Shown: one piece after another, positions 31,317 to 40,452 of the stretch
Numbering within the stretch: position 1 is the first letter of the stretch
How the letters are laid out: each line of letters opens with the position of its first letter
Source: Collinsella aerofaciens
Lineage (GTDB): Bacteria > Actinomycetota > Coriobacteriia > Coriobacteriales > Coriobacteriaceae
Assembly: GCF_015553355.1 (NCBI RefSeq)
Contig: NZ_JADNGN010000016.1
Location: 1 to 41,587 of the forward strand
DNA length: 41,587 bases
Reading direction: 5' to 3'
The notes under the pieces: generated by a model
The model's input: the letters and a program-made list of their open reading frames with translations, nothing else
Told to the model about the DNA's origin: nothing
The model's database searches: none
Program-made: the position numbers and the translations under genes

Positions 31317-32507
31317 ATGGCCTTTACCAAGAAGACCGTCCGCGACATCGATGTCGACGGCAAGCGCGTTCTCGTCCGCGTTGACTTCAACGTGCCTATC
31401 AAGGATGGCGTCGTTGGCGACACCACCCGCATCAAGGCTGCCCTGCCCACCATCAACTACCTCGTTGAGCACAACGCTCGCGTCATCCTCATGAGCCACC
31501 TCGGCCGTCCCGAGGGCACCGGCTTCCAGCCTGAGCTCTCCCTTGAGCCTGTCGCCAAGAAGCTCGCTGAGCTCTCTGGTCTCGATGTTGCCTTTGTCGC
31601 CGACACCTACGGCGAGAAGGCTGCTGAGGCTGTTGCCGCCGTCGAGCCGGGCAAGGTCCTGGTTCTCGAGAACGTCCGTTTCGACAAGCGTGAGAAGAAG
31701 AACGATCCCGAGATCGCCAAGACCCTCGCTTCCTATGGTGACGTCTTCGTTCTCGATGCCTTCGGCACCGCTCACCGCGCCCAGGGTTCCGTCGTGGGCC
31801 CCGCCGCTTACCTGCCTGCCGTCGCCGGCTTCCTGCTCGAGAAGGAGGTCGACACGCTGACCGGCATCTTCGCCGAGCCCGAGCGCCCCTTCGTCGCTAT
31901 CGTCGGCGGTTCCAAGGTTTCCTCCAAGATCGGCGTTCTCGATCACCTCATCGACTCCGCTGACACCCTGATCATCGGTGGCGGCATGGCCTACACCTTC
32001 TTCCTGGCTCAGGGCCTGACCGTCGGTCAGTCCCTCAAGGAAGAGGACTGGGTCGAGCGCGCCGGCGAGATGCTCAAGAAGGCCGAGGAGAAGGGCGTCA
32101 AGATCCTGCTCCCCATCGACAACCGCGTTGCCGATCACTTTGGCGAGGACGCTGTCCCCGAGGTTGTCGCTTCCGACGCTATCCCCGACGATCGTGAGGG
32201 CATGGACATCGGTCCCAAGACCGAGGAGCTCTACGCCGAGGCCGTCAAGGGCGCCAAGACCGTGTTCTGGAACGGCCCCATGGGCGTCTTCGAGTTCGAC
32301 AACTTCGCTCACGGCACCCAGGCTATCGCCGAGGCCGTCGCCGAGGCCGACTGCACCTCGATCATCGGCGGTGGTGACTCTGTCGCGGCTGTCAACAAGT
32401 TCAACCTGGCCGACAAGATGAGCTGGATCTCCACCGGTGGTGGCGCTTCCATGGAGCTCGTCGAGGGTAAGGCCCTGCCCGGAGTGGAGGCGCTTCTCGA
32501 TGCCTAA
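31317..32507 (+). CDS. pgk: Phosphoglycerate kinase
   Basis: Transfers phosphate from 1,3-bisphosphoglycerate to ADP in glycolysis. The 396-residue protein shows VLVRVDFNVPIKDG near the N-terminus, MSHLGRPEGTGF, LENVRFDKRE, the hinge region VAIVGGSKVSSKIGVLD, and the nucleotide-binding end GDSVAAVNKF and ISTGGGASMELVEGK. Normal length. The start at ATG 31317 has GAAAGGTAGAAG upstream. The last codons overlap tpiA by 8 bases. Highly biased codon use like gap. Confidence 0.98.
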   Translation: MAFTKKTVRDIDVDGKRVLVRVDFNVPIKDGVVGDTTRIKAALPTINYLVEHNARVILMSHLGRPEGTGFQPELSLEPVAKKLAELSGLDVAFVADTYGEKAAEAVAAVEPGKVLVLENVRFDKREKKNDPEIAKTLASYGDVFVLDAFGTAHRAQGSVVGPAAYLPAVAGFLLEKEVDTLTGIFAEPERPFVAIVGGSKVSSKIGVLDHLIDSADTLIIGGGMAYTFFLAQGLTVGQSLKEEDWVERAGEMLKKAEEKGVKILLPIDNRVADHFGEDAVPEVVASDAIPDDREGMDIGPKTEELYAEAVKGAKTVFWNGPMGVFEFDNFAHGTQAIAEAVAEADCTSIIGGGDSVAAVNKFNLADKMSWISTGGGASMELVEGKALPGVEALLDA

Positions 32508-33267
32508 TCGCACCCTTCTTATCGCTGGTAACTGGAAGATGAACAACGACGTCGCCGAGGCCGCCAAGCTCGCCGACGAGCTGGCTCAGGCTCTGCCCGA
32601 GGTTCCGGCTGGCGTCGAGGTGCTCGTCTGCCCTCCGACCATCGACATCACCACGGTTCATGACCGCATTCAGGCTGCCCCCATCGCCCTCGGTGCACAG
32701 AACGTGTACTGGGAGGCCAAGGGTGCCTTCACCGGTGAGTCCTCTTGCGACATGCTCAAGTCCGCTGGCTGCACCTACTGCATCATCGGTCACTCCGAGC
32801 GTCGCGACTACTTCCACGAGACCGACGAGGATCAGAACAAGAAGGCCAAGGCCCTCGTTGCCGCCGGTCTTGTTCCCGTCTTCTGCTGCGGCGAGTCCCT
32901 TGAGGTCCGCGAGGCCGACACCTATGTCGAGCACGTCGTGAACCAGGTCAAGGCTGGCCTTGCTGGTCTTGAGATCACCTGCCCCAAGCAGGTCGTCGTC
33001 GCCTACGAGCCCATCTGGGCCATTGGCACCGGCAAGACCGCTACCGCCGAGGATGCTCAGGAGGTCTGCGGCGCTATCCGTGAGACCCTCAAGGAGATGT
33101 TCGGCGAGGAGCTCGCCGACGGCATCCGCGTTCTCTATGGTGGCTCTGCCAAGCCCGGCAACATCGCTGAGCTCGTCGCCAAGCCCGACGTTGACGGCGC
33201 CCTCGTGGGCGGCGCTTCGCTCAAGGCTGCCGACTTCGCCTCTATGGTCGTCAAGGCAGGCGAGTAG
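32500..33267 (+). CDS. tpiA: Triosephosphate isomerase
   Basis: Interconverts dihydroxyacetone phosphate and glyceraldehyde-3-P. The 255-residue TIM barrel has catalytic Lys13 in IAGNWKMNN, His98 in IIGHSERRDYF, Glu170 in AYEPIWAIGTGK and the phosphate-binding LYGGSAKPGN. The start at ATG 32500 lies inside the end of pgk (8-base overlap) behind GGAGTGGAGG, so translation is coupled. Frame extends upstream within pgk but the family N-terminus fixes this start. gpmI begins 5 bases after the stop. Confidence 0.98.
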   Translation: MPNRTLLIAGNWKMNNDVAEAAKLADELAQALPEVPAGVEVLVCPPTIDITTVHDRIQAAPIALGAQNVYWEAKGAFTGESSCDMLKSAGCTYCIIGHSERRDYFHETDEDQNKKAKALVAAGLVPVFCCGESLEVREADTYVEHVVNQVKAGLAGLEITCPKQVVVAYEPIWAIGTGKTATAEDAQEVCGAIRETLKEMFGEELADGIRVLYGGSAKPGNIAELVAKPDVDGALVGGASLKAADFASMVVKAGE

Positions 33268-33272
33268 GACAT

Positions 33273-34826
33273 ATGGCACAGCGTCATCTTCCTGCACTCC
33301 TGATCATCATGGACGGCTGCGGCCTGGCTCCGGCCGATGGCGAGAACGCCGTCGCCGCTGCCAAGACGCCCTTCCTTGATAGCCTGTACGAGAAGTACCC
33401 CCACACCACGCTCGGCGCTTCGGGCGAGGACGTGGGTCTTCCCGATGGCCAGATGGGTAACTCCGAGGTGGGTCACCTCAACATCGGTGCCGGCCGCATC
33501 GTGTTCCAGGAGCTTTCGCGCATCAACAACGCCATCAAGGATGGCTCCATCGCTAAGAACGAAGTCTTCGTCAAGGCTATGGACGACGTCAAGGCTGACG
33601 GCAAGACCCTCCACCTTATGGGCCTTATGAGCCCTGGCGGTGTTCATTCCCATATGAACCACGTCGAGGCTCTGGTCAAGATGGCTGCCCGGCATGGCGT
33701 CAAGACCGTTCGTGTCCACGCCTTTATGGACGGCCGCGACGTCGACCCGCAGTCCGGTGCTGGCTACATGAGCGAGTTCTGCGCCTTCCTGGCTAAGATC
33801 TCCGAGGAGACCGGTTGCGACGCTCGCGTCGCCACCGTCTCGGGCCGCTATTGGGCCATGGACCGCGACAACCGTTGGGAGCGCATCCAGCGTGCCTACG
33901 ACGTCATGGTCAATGCGTCCGATGCCGATACCGACCCCGTTGCCGGCATCAAGGCCTACTACGAGAAGGATCCGCGCGGCGACGAGTTCGTCGAGCCCTT
34001 CGCTGCCCACAATGAGGGCATCCACGAGGGCGACGCGGCCATCTTCTTCAACTTCCGTCCCGACCGCGCCCGTCAGATGACCCGCGTGTTCACGGACAAG
34101 GAGTTCGACGGCTTTGAGCGCGAGCAGATCAAGCTCTCGCACTTTGTGACGATGACCGAGTACGATCCGACGTTTGACGTCGAGGTCGCCTTCCCCAAGA
34201 CGTTCCCCGAGAACGTCCTGGCCGACGTTATCGCCGCCAATGGCCTGAAGCAGCTGCACACTGCCGAGACCGAGAAGTACGCCCACGTGACGTTCTTCCT
34301 CAACGGCGGCATCGAGGAGCCCAAGGAGGGCGAGGAGCGCGTGCTCGTCGCTTCCCCCAAGGTCGCTACCTACGATCTGCAGCCCGAGATGAGCGCTCCC
34401 GAGGTTACCGAGAAGCTTGTCGCCGCCATCAACGAGGATCGCGCTGATTTCTACATCGTGAACTTCGCGAACTGCGACATGGTTGGTCACACCGGTGTCT
34501 TCGACGCTGCCGTTAAGGCCGTCGAGGCTGTTGACGATGCCCTGTCCAAGGTTGTCCCGGCGATTCTCGCTAAGGGCGGCTTTGCGCTGATTACCGCCGA
34601 TCACGGCAACGCCGATCACATGTTTGACGTTGTTTCCGACGGTTCCAAGCATCCGTTTACGGCTCACACCACCAACCGTGTGCCGTTCATCATCGTTGAT
34701 GAGAAGGCGCAGCTCACCGGTATTGAGGACGGCCGTCTTTCCGATATCGCTCCGACCATGCTCACCATGGCTGGCATTGAGCCTTCCGCCGAGATGACGG
34801 GTCGCGTACTCGCCACCGAGGCCTAA
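33273..34826 (+). CDS. gpmI: 2,3-bisphosphoglycerate-independent phosphoglycerate mutase
   Basis: Interconverts 3- and 2-phosphoglycerate using two Mn ions, independent of 2,3-BPG. The 517-residue protein has the metal/phosphatase motif LLIIMDGCGL (metal Asp14), the phosphoserine nucleophile in QMGNSEVGHLNIGAGR (Ser64), MDGRDVDPQSGAGYM, NFRPDRARQMTR, and the second metal block ADHGNADHM. The start ATG 33273 sits 5 bases after the tpiA stop. The iPGM form rather than the cofactor-dependent form is clear. Last gene of the pgk-tpiA-gpmI unit, followed by a strong terminator. Confidence 0.97.
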   Translation: MAQRHLPALLIIMDGCGLAPADGENAVAAAKTPFLDSLYEKYPHTTLGASGEDVGLPDGQMGNSEVGHLNIGAGRIVFQELSRINNAIKDGSIAKNEVFVKAMDDVKADGKTLHLMGLMSPGGVHSHMNHVEALVKMAARHGVKTVRVHAFMDGRDVDPQSGAGYMSEFCAFLAKISEETGCDARVATVSGRYWAMDRDNRWERIQRAYDVMVNASDADTDPVAGIKAYYEKDPRGDEFVEPFAAHNEGIHEGDAAIFFNFRPDRARQMTRVFTDKEFDGFEREQIKLSHFVTMTEYDPTFDVEVAFPKTFPENVLADVIAANGLKQLHTAETEKYAHVTFFLNGGIEEPKEGEERVLVASPKVATYDLQPEMSAPEVTEKLVAAINEDRADFYIVNFANCDMVGHTGVFDAAVKAVEAVDDALSKVVPAILAKGGFALITADHGNADHMFDVVSDGSKHPFTAHTTNRVPFIIVDEKAQLTGIEDGRLSDIAPTMLTMAGIEPSAEMTGRVLATEA

Positions 34827-34851
34827 TAGAAAACAAATACCGTTTTCTAGT

Positions 34852-34885
34852 AAGGGGGTTGTCCACAACCGGACAACCCCCTTTT
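34852..34885 (+). terminator. Terminator after gpmI
   Basis: AAGGGGGTTGTCC (34852-34864), loop ACAACC, GGACAACCCCCTT (34871-34883) then TT: 13-bp perfect stem with T-rich end. Confidence 0.88.
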
Positions 34886-34989
34886 GGTGTTTCTGCCATT
34901 TCTGCCCCGTCCCCAAATGGCGGGTGGGGGAGCGTTGGGGGTTGTGGTACAGTACTGGAGTTTGAATTGTTCTATTAAGGAGCTTATCT

Positions 34990-35244
34990 ATGGGTCCGTT
35001 CCAGATTCTTCTGTTTGTCGTTTGGGCTGTCTCTGCCGTGGCGCTGACGATTCTCGTCCTGATGCACTCCGGTAAGGGTACCGGCGTTTCGGATATGATC
35101 GCTAGCTCGCTGTATAACTCCAGCTCTGCCACGGGCGTCATGGAGCAGAACCTCGATCGCCTGACCGTCATCATGGCTGTCGTATTTGCCGTGTGTGTCG
35201 TTCTGTGCATGTTCTTCTTCCCGCAGGGCATCGTCGGCTACTAA
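34990..35244 (+). CDS. secG: Protein translocase subunit SecG
   Basis: SecG is the small accessory membrane subunit of SecYEG and helps SecA-driven export. The 84-residue protein has two membrane segments (about 3-24 and 57-77) with the family's connecting loop: LMHSGKGTGVSDMIASS, a Gly/Ser-rich stretch, and ATGVMEQNLDRLTVI. Actinobacterial secG after the glycolytic genes is a conserved position. ATG 34990 follows ATTAAGGAG. A weak -10 (TACAGT, 34948-34953) lies upstream. A terminator follows directly. Confidence 0.93.
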   Translation: MGPFQILLFVVWAVSAVALTILVLMHSGKGTGVSDMIASSLYNSSSATGVMEQNLDRLTVIMAVVFAVCVVLCMFFFPQGIVGY

Positions 35245-35266
35245 GCATCGGCGTATATACGTTTGT

Positions 35267-35296
35267 AAAGGGTCCTGCATGTGCGGGGCCCTTTTT
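35267..35296 (+). terminator. Terminator after secG
   Basis: AAAGGGTCC (35267-35275), loop TGCATGTGCG, GGGCCCTTT (35286-35294) then TT: 9 pairs with one T-G and a T tract. Confidence 0.85.
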
Positions 35297-35537
35297 GTTT
35301 ACAGACTTGTAACAGAGTCAAAATATCCCCACATACTTCGCCCAACTAAAGAAATTCTCGACCGTTAACCGGAATTAGCCCCAAATCGTGCATAAAATGC
35401 GCTACTGTATTGCAAAACGTTGGCCTGTTGTGCATAACCAGCCATAGCAGCGGGCGGCGTTTTGATGGTTCGGATCGGATTGTCTCGACATATGTCCGAC
35501 TGAACATTTCTTTGTCCTATCTCATAAGGAGGATGGC
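35297..35537 (+). promoter_or_regulatory. Non-coding region upstream of the opp operon
   Basis: About 240 bases without a gene. It contains TACTGT (35403-35408) as a possible -10 without a clear -35, the element CAAAACGTTGG (35413-35423) that shares an AAAACGTT core with sites upstream of gap and the nan operon, a small GCAT/ATGC repeat near 35391-35400, and the palindrome GACATATGTC near 35488-35497. The opp ribosome site AAGGAGG closes the region. No stable large structure is seen. Confidence 0.4.
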
Positions 35538-37214
35538 ATGGCTGATTCTATGTTCCACCAGCCCGTTATGGGTCGTCGCGCCTTTGTCGGCGGTACCCTT
35601 GCTGCGAGCTCCATGGCTTTTCTTGCCGCATGCGGCAAGAAGGGCGGCGACGCTTCCGGTTCTGAGTCCGGTTCGACGCTGAACTTCTACATCAACAACC
35701 CGGTCTGCATCGACCCCTACAACGTCCAGGAGGATCAGGGCACTCAGGTCGAGTACCAGCTGTTCGATGCTCTGACCTCTTACGACGCCGAGAAGGGCAA
35801 GATCGTCCCGCTGGCTTGCGAGTCCTTCGAGGCCAACGACGACGCCACCGAGTTCACCTTCAAGATCAAGAAGGCCAAGTTCCACAACGGTGACGACGTT
35901 ACCTCCAAGTCCTTCAAGCTCGCTTGGGAGCGTCTGGTCAACACCAAGTCGGCCATCGCTACCGAGTACGGTCCTTCCGAGGTCTCCTATCACCTTTCCA
36001 TGGTCGAGGGCTATGATGACCTGCTTGCCGGTAACGCTACCGAGCTCAGCGGTGTTACTTGCCCCGACGATGAGACCCTCGTCGTTAAGCTGTCTTCCGC
36101 TTACGCCGACTTCCCCTTCGTCGCCTCTCACCCGGCTCTGTCCCCGGTTCCCGAGTGCGCCGAGTCCGATGTTAAGAGCTTCTACCTTGCCCCGATCGGT
36201 AACGGCCCGTTCATGATGGACGGCAAGTGGGAGGATGGTCAGGAGATCAACCTCAAGAAGTTCGACGATTACTATGGCGACAAGGCCAAGATCGATGGCA
36301 TCCACTTCCAGGTCATCAAGGACATGGAGACCGCCTACAAGGAGTTCCAGGCCGGTAACCTCGATATCTGCGACGTTCCCGTTGCTCAGATCGACGCTGC
36401 CAAGAAGGATCGCGGCGTGTCCAAGGACGGCTACACCATGGGCGACGGCGAGCGCATGCTGCTCGGCGCCGAGCCTTCCACCTACTACCTGACCTGCAAC
36501 ACCACGGCTGAGCCGTTCAACAACGCCGACCTGCGCAGGGGTATCTCCCTGGCCATTAACCGTGAGGCCATCTGCAAGACCATCTTCAAGGGTACCCGTA
36601 CCCCCGCCGACGGCATTGTTCCTCCGGGCATCGATGGCTACAAGGAGGGCGCATGGGAGTTCTGCGCCTACGACGTCGACAAGGCTAACGAGTACCTCGA
36701 CAAGGTTGCTCCTGCCGGTGCCAACGGCGACCGTGGCATTAGCGTGACCCTTTCCTACAACCAGGACGGTGGCCACAAGGAGATCATGGAGTCCATCATC
36801 GGCGACCTCGCCAAGGTCGGCGTTACCGCCGTCTCCGATACCCCTGAGTGGTCTGCGCTGCTCGAGCAGTACCAGAACTTCAACTATCAGTTCGGTCGTC
36901 TGGGCTGGATTGCCGACTACCCGATCATGGACAACTTCCTGTATCCGCTGTTCCACTCCGACTCCCTCGGTGGCGACAACCGCTCTGGTTACAACAACCC
37001 CGAGTTCGACGCCAAGGTCGACGAGGCTCGCACCACGGTTGACGACGAAGAGCGCGTCGCTAAGATGCAGGAGGCCGACGCAATGGTCGCTGCCGACTGC
37101 CCGGTCATCCCGGTGATGTTCTACACGCACACCATCGCCGGCTCCGATCGCATCAAGCACCTCTATGTCGATCCGCAGAAACACGCCGAGCTGGGTACCG
37201 CTGAGCTCGCCTAA
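35538..37214 (+). CDS. oppA: Peptide ABC transporter substrate-binding lipoprotein
   Basis: The extracytoplasmic peptide-binding protein of the opp operon, SBP family 5. The N-terminus has a twin-arginine motif GRRAFVGG (about residues 12-19), a hydrophobic segment and the lipobox LAAC with Cys32, so Tat export with lipidation is likely. The body shows NNPVCIDPYNVQEDQGTQVEY, FKIKKAKFHNGDDVTSKSF, IGNGPFMMDGKW, NTTAEPFNNADLRRGISLAI and, near the end, the C-terminal FLYPLFHSDS and NPEFDAKVDEA blocks of OppA/MppA proteins. Length 558. ATG 35538 follows AAGGAGGATGGC. Preference for oligopeptides is inferred from the operon with typical OppBCDF; peptidoglycan peptides would also fit this subgroup. 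Confidence 0.9.
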   Translation: MADSMFHQPVMGRRAFVGGTLAASSMAFLAACGKKGGDASGSESGSTLNFYINNPVCIDPYNVQEDQGTQVEYQLFDALTSYDAEKGKIVPLACESFEANDDATEFTFKIKKAKFHNGDDVTSKSFKLAWERLVNTKSAIATEYGPSEVSYHLSMVEGYDDLLAGNATELSGVTCPDDETLVVKLSSAYADFPFVASHPALSPVPECAESDVKSFYLAPIGNGPFMMDGKWEDGQEINLKKFDDYYGDKAKIDGIHFQVIKDMETAYKEFQAGNLDICDVPVAQIDAAKKDRGVSKDGYTMGDGERMLLGAEPSTYYLTCNTTAEPFNNADLRRGISLAINREAICKTIFKGTRTPADGIVPPGIDGYKEGAWEFCAYDVDKANEYLDKVAPAGANGDRGISVTLSYNQDGGHKEIMESIIGDLAKVGVTAVSDTPEWSALLEQYQNFNYQFGRLGWIADYPIMDNFLYPLFHSDSLGGDNRSGYNNPEFDAKVDEARTTVDDEERVAKMQEADAMVAADCPVIPVMFYTHTIAGSDRIKHLYVDPQKHAELGTAELA

Positions 37215-37225
37215 GAGTTTGCAGC

Positions 37226-37263
37226 TTCCGTGAGGGTCAAGTATTTACGTAGACCTCATGGGA
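37226..37263 (+). terminator. Hairpin 1 between oppA and oppB
   Basis: TTCCGTGAG-G-GGTC (37226-37238) pairs with GACCTCATGGGA (37252-37263) with one bulge and two wobble pairs. No T tract; probably 3'-end stabiliser or partial terminator after oppA. Confidence 0.45.
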
Positions 37264-37310
37264 AACATACAGTTCTCCCTAACCTGGGGTAAACTGGCTG
37301 ATGGTAATTT

Positions 37311-37340
37311 TGGGATGCCGGTCTGGCGATCGGCATCCCA
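37311..37340 (+). terminator. Hairpin 2 between oppA and oppB
   Basis: TGGGATGCCG (37311-37320) and CGGCATCCCA (37331-37340) pair perfectly across a 10-base loop, followed by TTTAGG. Likely partial terminator that lowers permease/ATPase expression relative to oppA. Confidence 0.6.
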
Positions 37341-37370
37341 TTTAGGTTAATCCCTAGATAGGGGAGTGGT

Positions 37371-38408
37371 ATGGGTAAGTACATCGTTAAACGTGTGCTT
37401 CAGTTCATCCCGGTGTTTTTGGGCGTTACGCTGATTCTGTTCGCCCTCCAGAATATCGTGCCGGGAGATCCGATCAAGCTGATCGGTGGAGACAAGGCTC
37501 TGTCCCCCGAGGTGGAGCTTCAGCTTCGCGTTCGCTATCACCTGGTCCAGACGGACGAGGACGGCAATGCGATCCTTGACGAGAACGGCGACCCCGTTCA
37601 AACGTCGCTCGTGGACCGTTACTTGTATTACATGAACGGCCTGCTTCATGGCGATCTGGGCAATTCGTACCAGCGCAAGCTGCCGGTTACGGAGATCTTT
37701 GCCCAGAAGTATCCGTATACGGTCAAACTTGCCGCGTGCGCCATCGTGCTCGAGGCAATCATGGGCATCGGTGCGGGTATCATTTCGGCGGTTAAGCGTT
37801 ATTCCTTCTGGGATATTTTGGTAACGCTCACCACGTCGATTCTCGTTGCCGTCCCGGCCTTCTGGCTCGGTATGTTGCTGCAGCTGTTCTTTGGCGTCAT
37901 TCTCAAGGACGCCACCGGCGGTGCATTCTCCATGCCGATCTCGGGTGCCGGCGGTTCCAGCTCTCAGTATCAGGATTGGATGCACTATGTGCTTCCGACC
38001 ATTACGCTGGCTTCGGTATCGACCGCTTATGCCGCCCGCATTATGCGCTCGCAGCTGCTTGACGTCATGAACCAGGATTACATCCGTACGGCAAAGGCCA
38101 AGGGTCTCTCCAATCGCGCGATCATCATCAAGCATGCGCTTAAGAATGCACTCATCCCCGTCGTTACCTATATTGGTGTCGACTTTGGTGGCATGCTTTC
38201 GGGCGCCATCCTGACCGAGACGGTCTTTAACTGGCCCGGTATCGGCTATGAGGTCTATCGCGCCATTAGCATGCGTGACTGGCCCATCGTTATGGGCGGC
38301 GTTACGCTCATTGTCGTCGTCGTTATGGTGATCAACCTGCTCGTCGACATTAGCTATGCATTCCTCGACCCGCGCATCCGCCTTGGCGGTCCGTCGGATA
38401 AGGCCTAA
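37371..38408 (+). CDS. oppB: Oligopeptide ABC transporter permease OppB
   Basis: Membrane subunit of the peptide importer. The 345-residue protein has the N-terminal IVKRVLQFIPVFLGVTLILF helix, the family's extracellular loop (NIVPGDPIKLIGGD), five more helices, the EAA coupling loop DYIRTAKAKGLSNRAIIIKH and the C-terminal AFLDPRIRLGG. ATG 37371 follows GGGGAG. It is followed 14 bases later by oppC, in the usual operon order. Compared with the permease at 19411 it has an acidic insert (QTDEDGNAILDENGDP) after the first helix, within the extracellular loop. Confidence 0.95.
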   Translation: MGKYIVKRVLQFIPVFLGVTLILFALQNIVPGDPIKLIGGDKALSPEVELQLRVRYHLVQTDEDGNAILDENGDPVQTSLVDRYLYYMNGLLHGDLGNSYQRKLPVTEIFAQKYPYTVKLAACAIVLEAIMGIGAGIISAVKRYSFWDILVTLTTSILVAVPAFWLGMLLQLFFGVILKDATGGAFSMPISGAGGSSSQYQDWMHYVLPTITLASVSTAYAARIMRSQLLDVMNQDYIRTAKAKGLSNRAIIIKHALKNALIPVVTYIGVDFGGMLSGAILTETVFNWPGIGYEVYRAISMRDWPIVMGGVTLIVVVVMVINLLVDISYAFLDPRIRLGGPSDKA

Positions 38409-38422
38409 GGGAGGTACGTCTC

Positions 38423-39358
38423 ATGCAGGAAACTGATTCTCAGTCTCAGGAGCAGGCTACCGCCACCAAGGCCGCATCTGCTCCCGCCAAGTCCCGCACG
38501 CTGTGGGGCGACGCTTTTAAGCGTCTTCGTAAGAACAAGCTCGCCGTTATCGGTGTCTGCTGGATCATCATCGTCGTTGTGGTTGCCCTGACTGCAGATC
38601 TGTGGGCTAAGCCCTGGCTCGGTTCCCCGACGGCTTCCGACTCGACCACTATGGCCGAGACGTCGCTGTTGGCTCCGTGTGCAGAGCACCCGTTTGGCAC
38701 CGACGCCCTTGGTCGCGACATTCTCGTCCGCGTTATCTACGGTGCGCGCGTTTCGCTGTCCGTCGGAATTATGGCCACCGCGATCTCCACGCTAATTGGT
38801 CTGGTCATGGGTGCTCTGGCCGGTTTCTACGGCGGCATCTGGGATACGATCATCATGCGCTGTGCGGACATCTTCCTGGCGTTCCCGTACGTGCTGTTCG
38901 TTGTCGCCATGATCGCCGTTATCGGCCGTGGCCTTCAGAACGTCTTTATCGCCATCGGTATTCTCGGCTGGCCTTCGATTGCGCGCGTCTTCCGATCCGC
39001 GATCCTGACGGTCAAGGAAAACGACTATGTTGACGCTGCGCGTGCGATGGGTGCATCTGATGCTCGTATCGTCGTGCGTCACATCTTCCCGAACTCCGTC
39101 GCCTCCATCGTGGTCTACGCGACCATGAACATTGGTGGTGCCATTTTGACCGAGTCCGCTCTGTCCTTCCTCGGCATGGGCGTTATTCCGCCTACGCCTT
39201 CGTGGGGCTCCATGATTCAGGACGGTCAGCAGTATCTTCTGACTGCTCCCTGGATGATGATCATGCCCGGTCTGGCAATTCTCTCGACGGTGCTCGCCTT
39301 CACCCTGCTGGGTGACGGTCTGCGCGACGCCCTCGACGTCAAGATGAAGGACGCATAA
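38423..39358 (+). CDS. oppC: Oligopeptide ABC transporter permease OppC
   Basis: The second permease of the peptide importer. The 311-residue protein has a long polar N-terminal tail (about 25 residues), the first helix (KLAVIGVCWIIIVVVVALTA), then HPFGTDALGRDILVRVIYGARVSL, the family-defining block, several helices, the EAA loop DYVDAARAMGASDARIVVRH and the terminal LLGDGLRDALDVKMKD. Here it is a separate protein, in contrast to the fused permease-ATPase of the nan locus. ATG 38423 follows AAGGGAGG. Confidence 0.95.
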   Translation: MQETDSQSQEQATATKAASAPAKSRTLWGDAFKRLRKNKLAVIGVCWIIIVVVVALTADLWAKPWLGSPTASDSTTMAETSLLAPCAEHPFGTDALGRDILVRVIYGARVSLSVGIMATAISTLIGLVMGALAGFYGGIWDTIIMRCADIFLAFPYVLFVVAMIAVIGRGLQNVFIAIGILGWPSIARVFRSAILTVKENDYVDAARAMGASDARIVVRHIFPNSVASIVVYATMNIGGAILTESALSFLGMGVIPPTPSWGSMIQDGQQYLLTAPWMMIMPGLAILSTVLAFTLLGDGLRDALDVKMKDA

Positions 39359-39360
39359 GG

Positions 39361-40452
39361 ATGAAGAAGAACAAGAACTATGTGGACCTGAAGGACCAGC
39401 CGGTTCCCGAGGGCCAGCATCTGCTCGAGGTCGATGACCTTAAGATGTATTTCCACACCGAGGACGGCGTTGTTCGCGCTGTCGACGGTGTCTCCTACAC
39501 GCTCGATCGCGGCGAGACCCTGGGTGTCGTCGGTGAGTCCGGCTCCGGCAAGTCCGTGACCGCCATGACCATCATGGGCCTTATCTCGATGCCTCCGGGA
39601 AAGATTGAGGGCGGCGACGTTCGCTACCGCGGCCGTTCTATCCTCGAGATGACCGAGGAAGAGATGCAGCACATTCGCGGTAACGATATCGCGATGATCT
39701 TCCAGGATCCTATGACCTCCCTGAACCCGGTCTACAAGATCGGCAAGCAGGTGGGCGAGGGCCTTCGTCTGCACCGTGGTTACTCCAAGCAGGAGGCGCT
39801 CAAGCGCGCCACCGAGCTTTTGGATCTCGTCGGTATTCCCGAGCCCGAGAAGCGCGTTAACGAGTATCCGCACCAGTTCTCCGGCGGTATGCGTCAGCGC
39901 GTCATGATCGCCATGGCTCTTGCCTGCGACCCCGATATTCTGATTGCCGACGAGCCCACGACTGCTCTGGACGTTACCATCCAGGCTCAGATTATTGAGC
40001 TTATGCAGGAGATGCAGGAGAAGAACGGCAACGCCATCATCATGATCACCCACGACCTGGGTGTTGTCGCCGATATGGCCGATAAGATCATGGTTATGTA
40101 CGCCGGCCGTCCCGTCGAGTTCGGTACTGCTGAGGAAATCTTCTACGAGAGCCGCCATCCTTACACTTGGGGTCTTATTCGTTCCATTCCGGAGCAGGCT
40201 ATCGAGGAGAAGAAGCCGCTGACGCCGATTCACGGCAACCCGCCTTCGCTCATGAACCTGCCTGAGGGCTGCGTCTTCTCTCCTCGCTGCCCCTATGCGA
40301 CGGACAAGTGCCGCAAGCAGCGCCCCGAGCGCGTTGTCACCGAGTCTGGTCACTACTCTGCGTGCCACTACTCCGGTGACCCCGAGTTCCTCAAGAACGC
40401 TCCTGAGACGTCCCGTACGCGCAAGGATTCCAAGAAGGGAGGCGAGGCGTAA
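39361..40452 (+). CDS. oppD: Oligopeptide ABC transporter ATPase OppD
   Basis: First ATPase of the peptide importer, 363 residues. Walker [12 protein letters not shown]-loop [10 protein letters not shown], signature FSGGMRQRV, Walker [14 protein letters not shown]-loop THDLG. The C-terminal oligopeptide-ABC motif is intact, [15 protein letters not shown] followed by HYSACHY, with Cys residues that in homologues form a 4Cys metal/Fe-S type site. The N-terminal extension of about 20 residues is charged. ATG 39361 lies 2 bases after the oppC stop. It serves as the internal reference for the altered C-termini of the nan-locus ATPases. Confidence 0.96.
   Translation: MKKNKNYVDLKDQPVPEGQHLLEVDDLKMYFHTEDGVVRAVDGVSYTLDRGETLGVVGESGSGKSVTAMTIMGLISMPPGKIEGGDVRYRGRSILEMTEEEMQHIRGNDIAMIFQDPMTSLNPVYKIGKQVGEGLRLHRGYSKQEALKRATELLDLVGIPEPEKRVNEYPHQFSGGMRQRVMIAMALACDPDILIADEPTTALDVTIQAQIIELMQEMQEKNGNAIIMITHDLGVVADMADKIMVMYAGRPVEFGTAEEIFYESRHPYTWGLIRSIPEQAIEEKKPLTPIHGNPPSLMNLPEGCVFSPRCPYATDKCRKQRPERVVTESGHYSACHYSGDPEFLKNAPETSRTRKDSKKGGEA

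Noticed and set aside
33135-35231. Open frame of about 698 codons on the - strand across gpmI and secG
   Set aside because: Runs through gpmI, a terminator and secG; no domain, composition typical of an antisense frame of a highly expressed gene.
35488-35497. GACATATGTC palindrome upstream of oppA
   Set aside because: A 10-base palindrome alone is expected by chance and no second copy near other promoters was seen.
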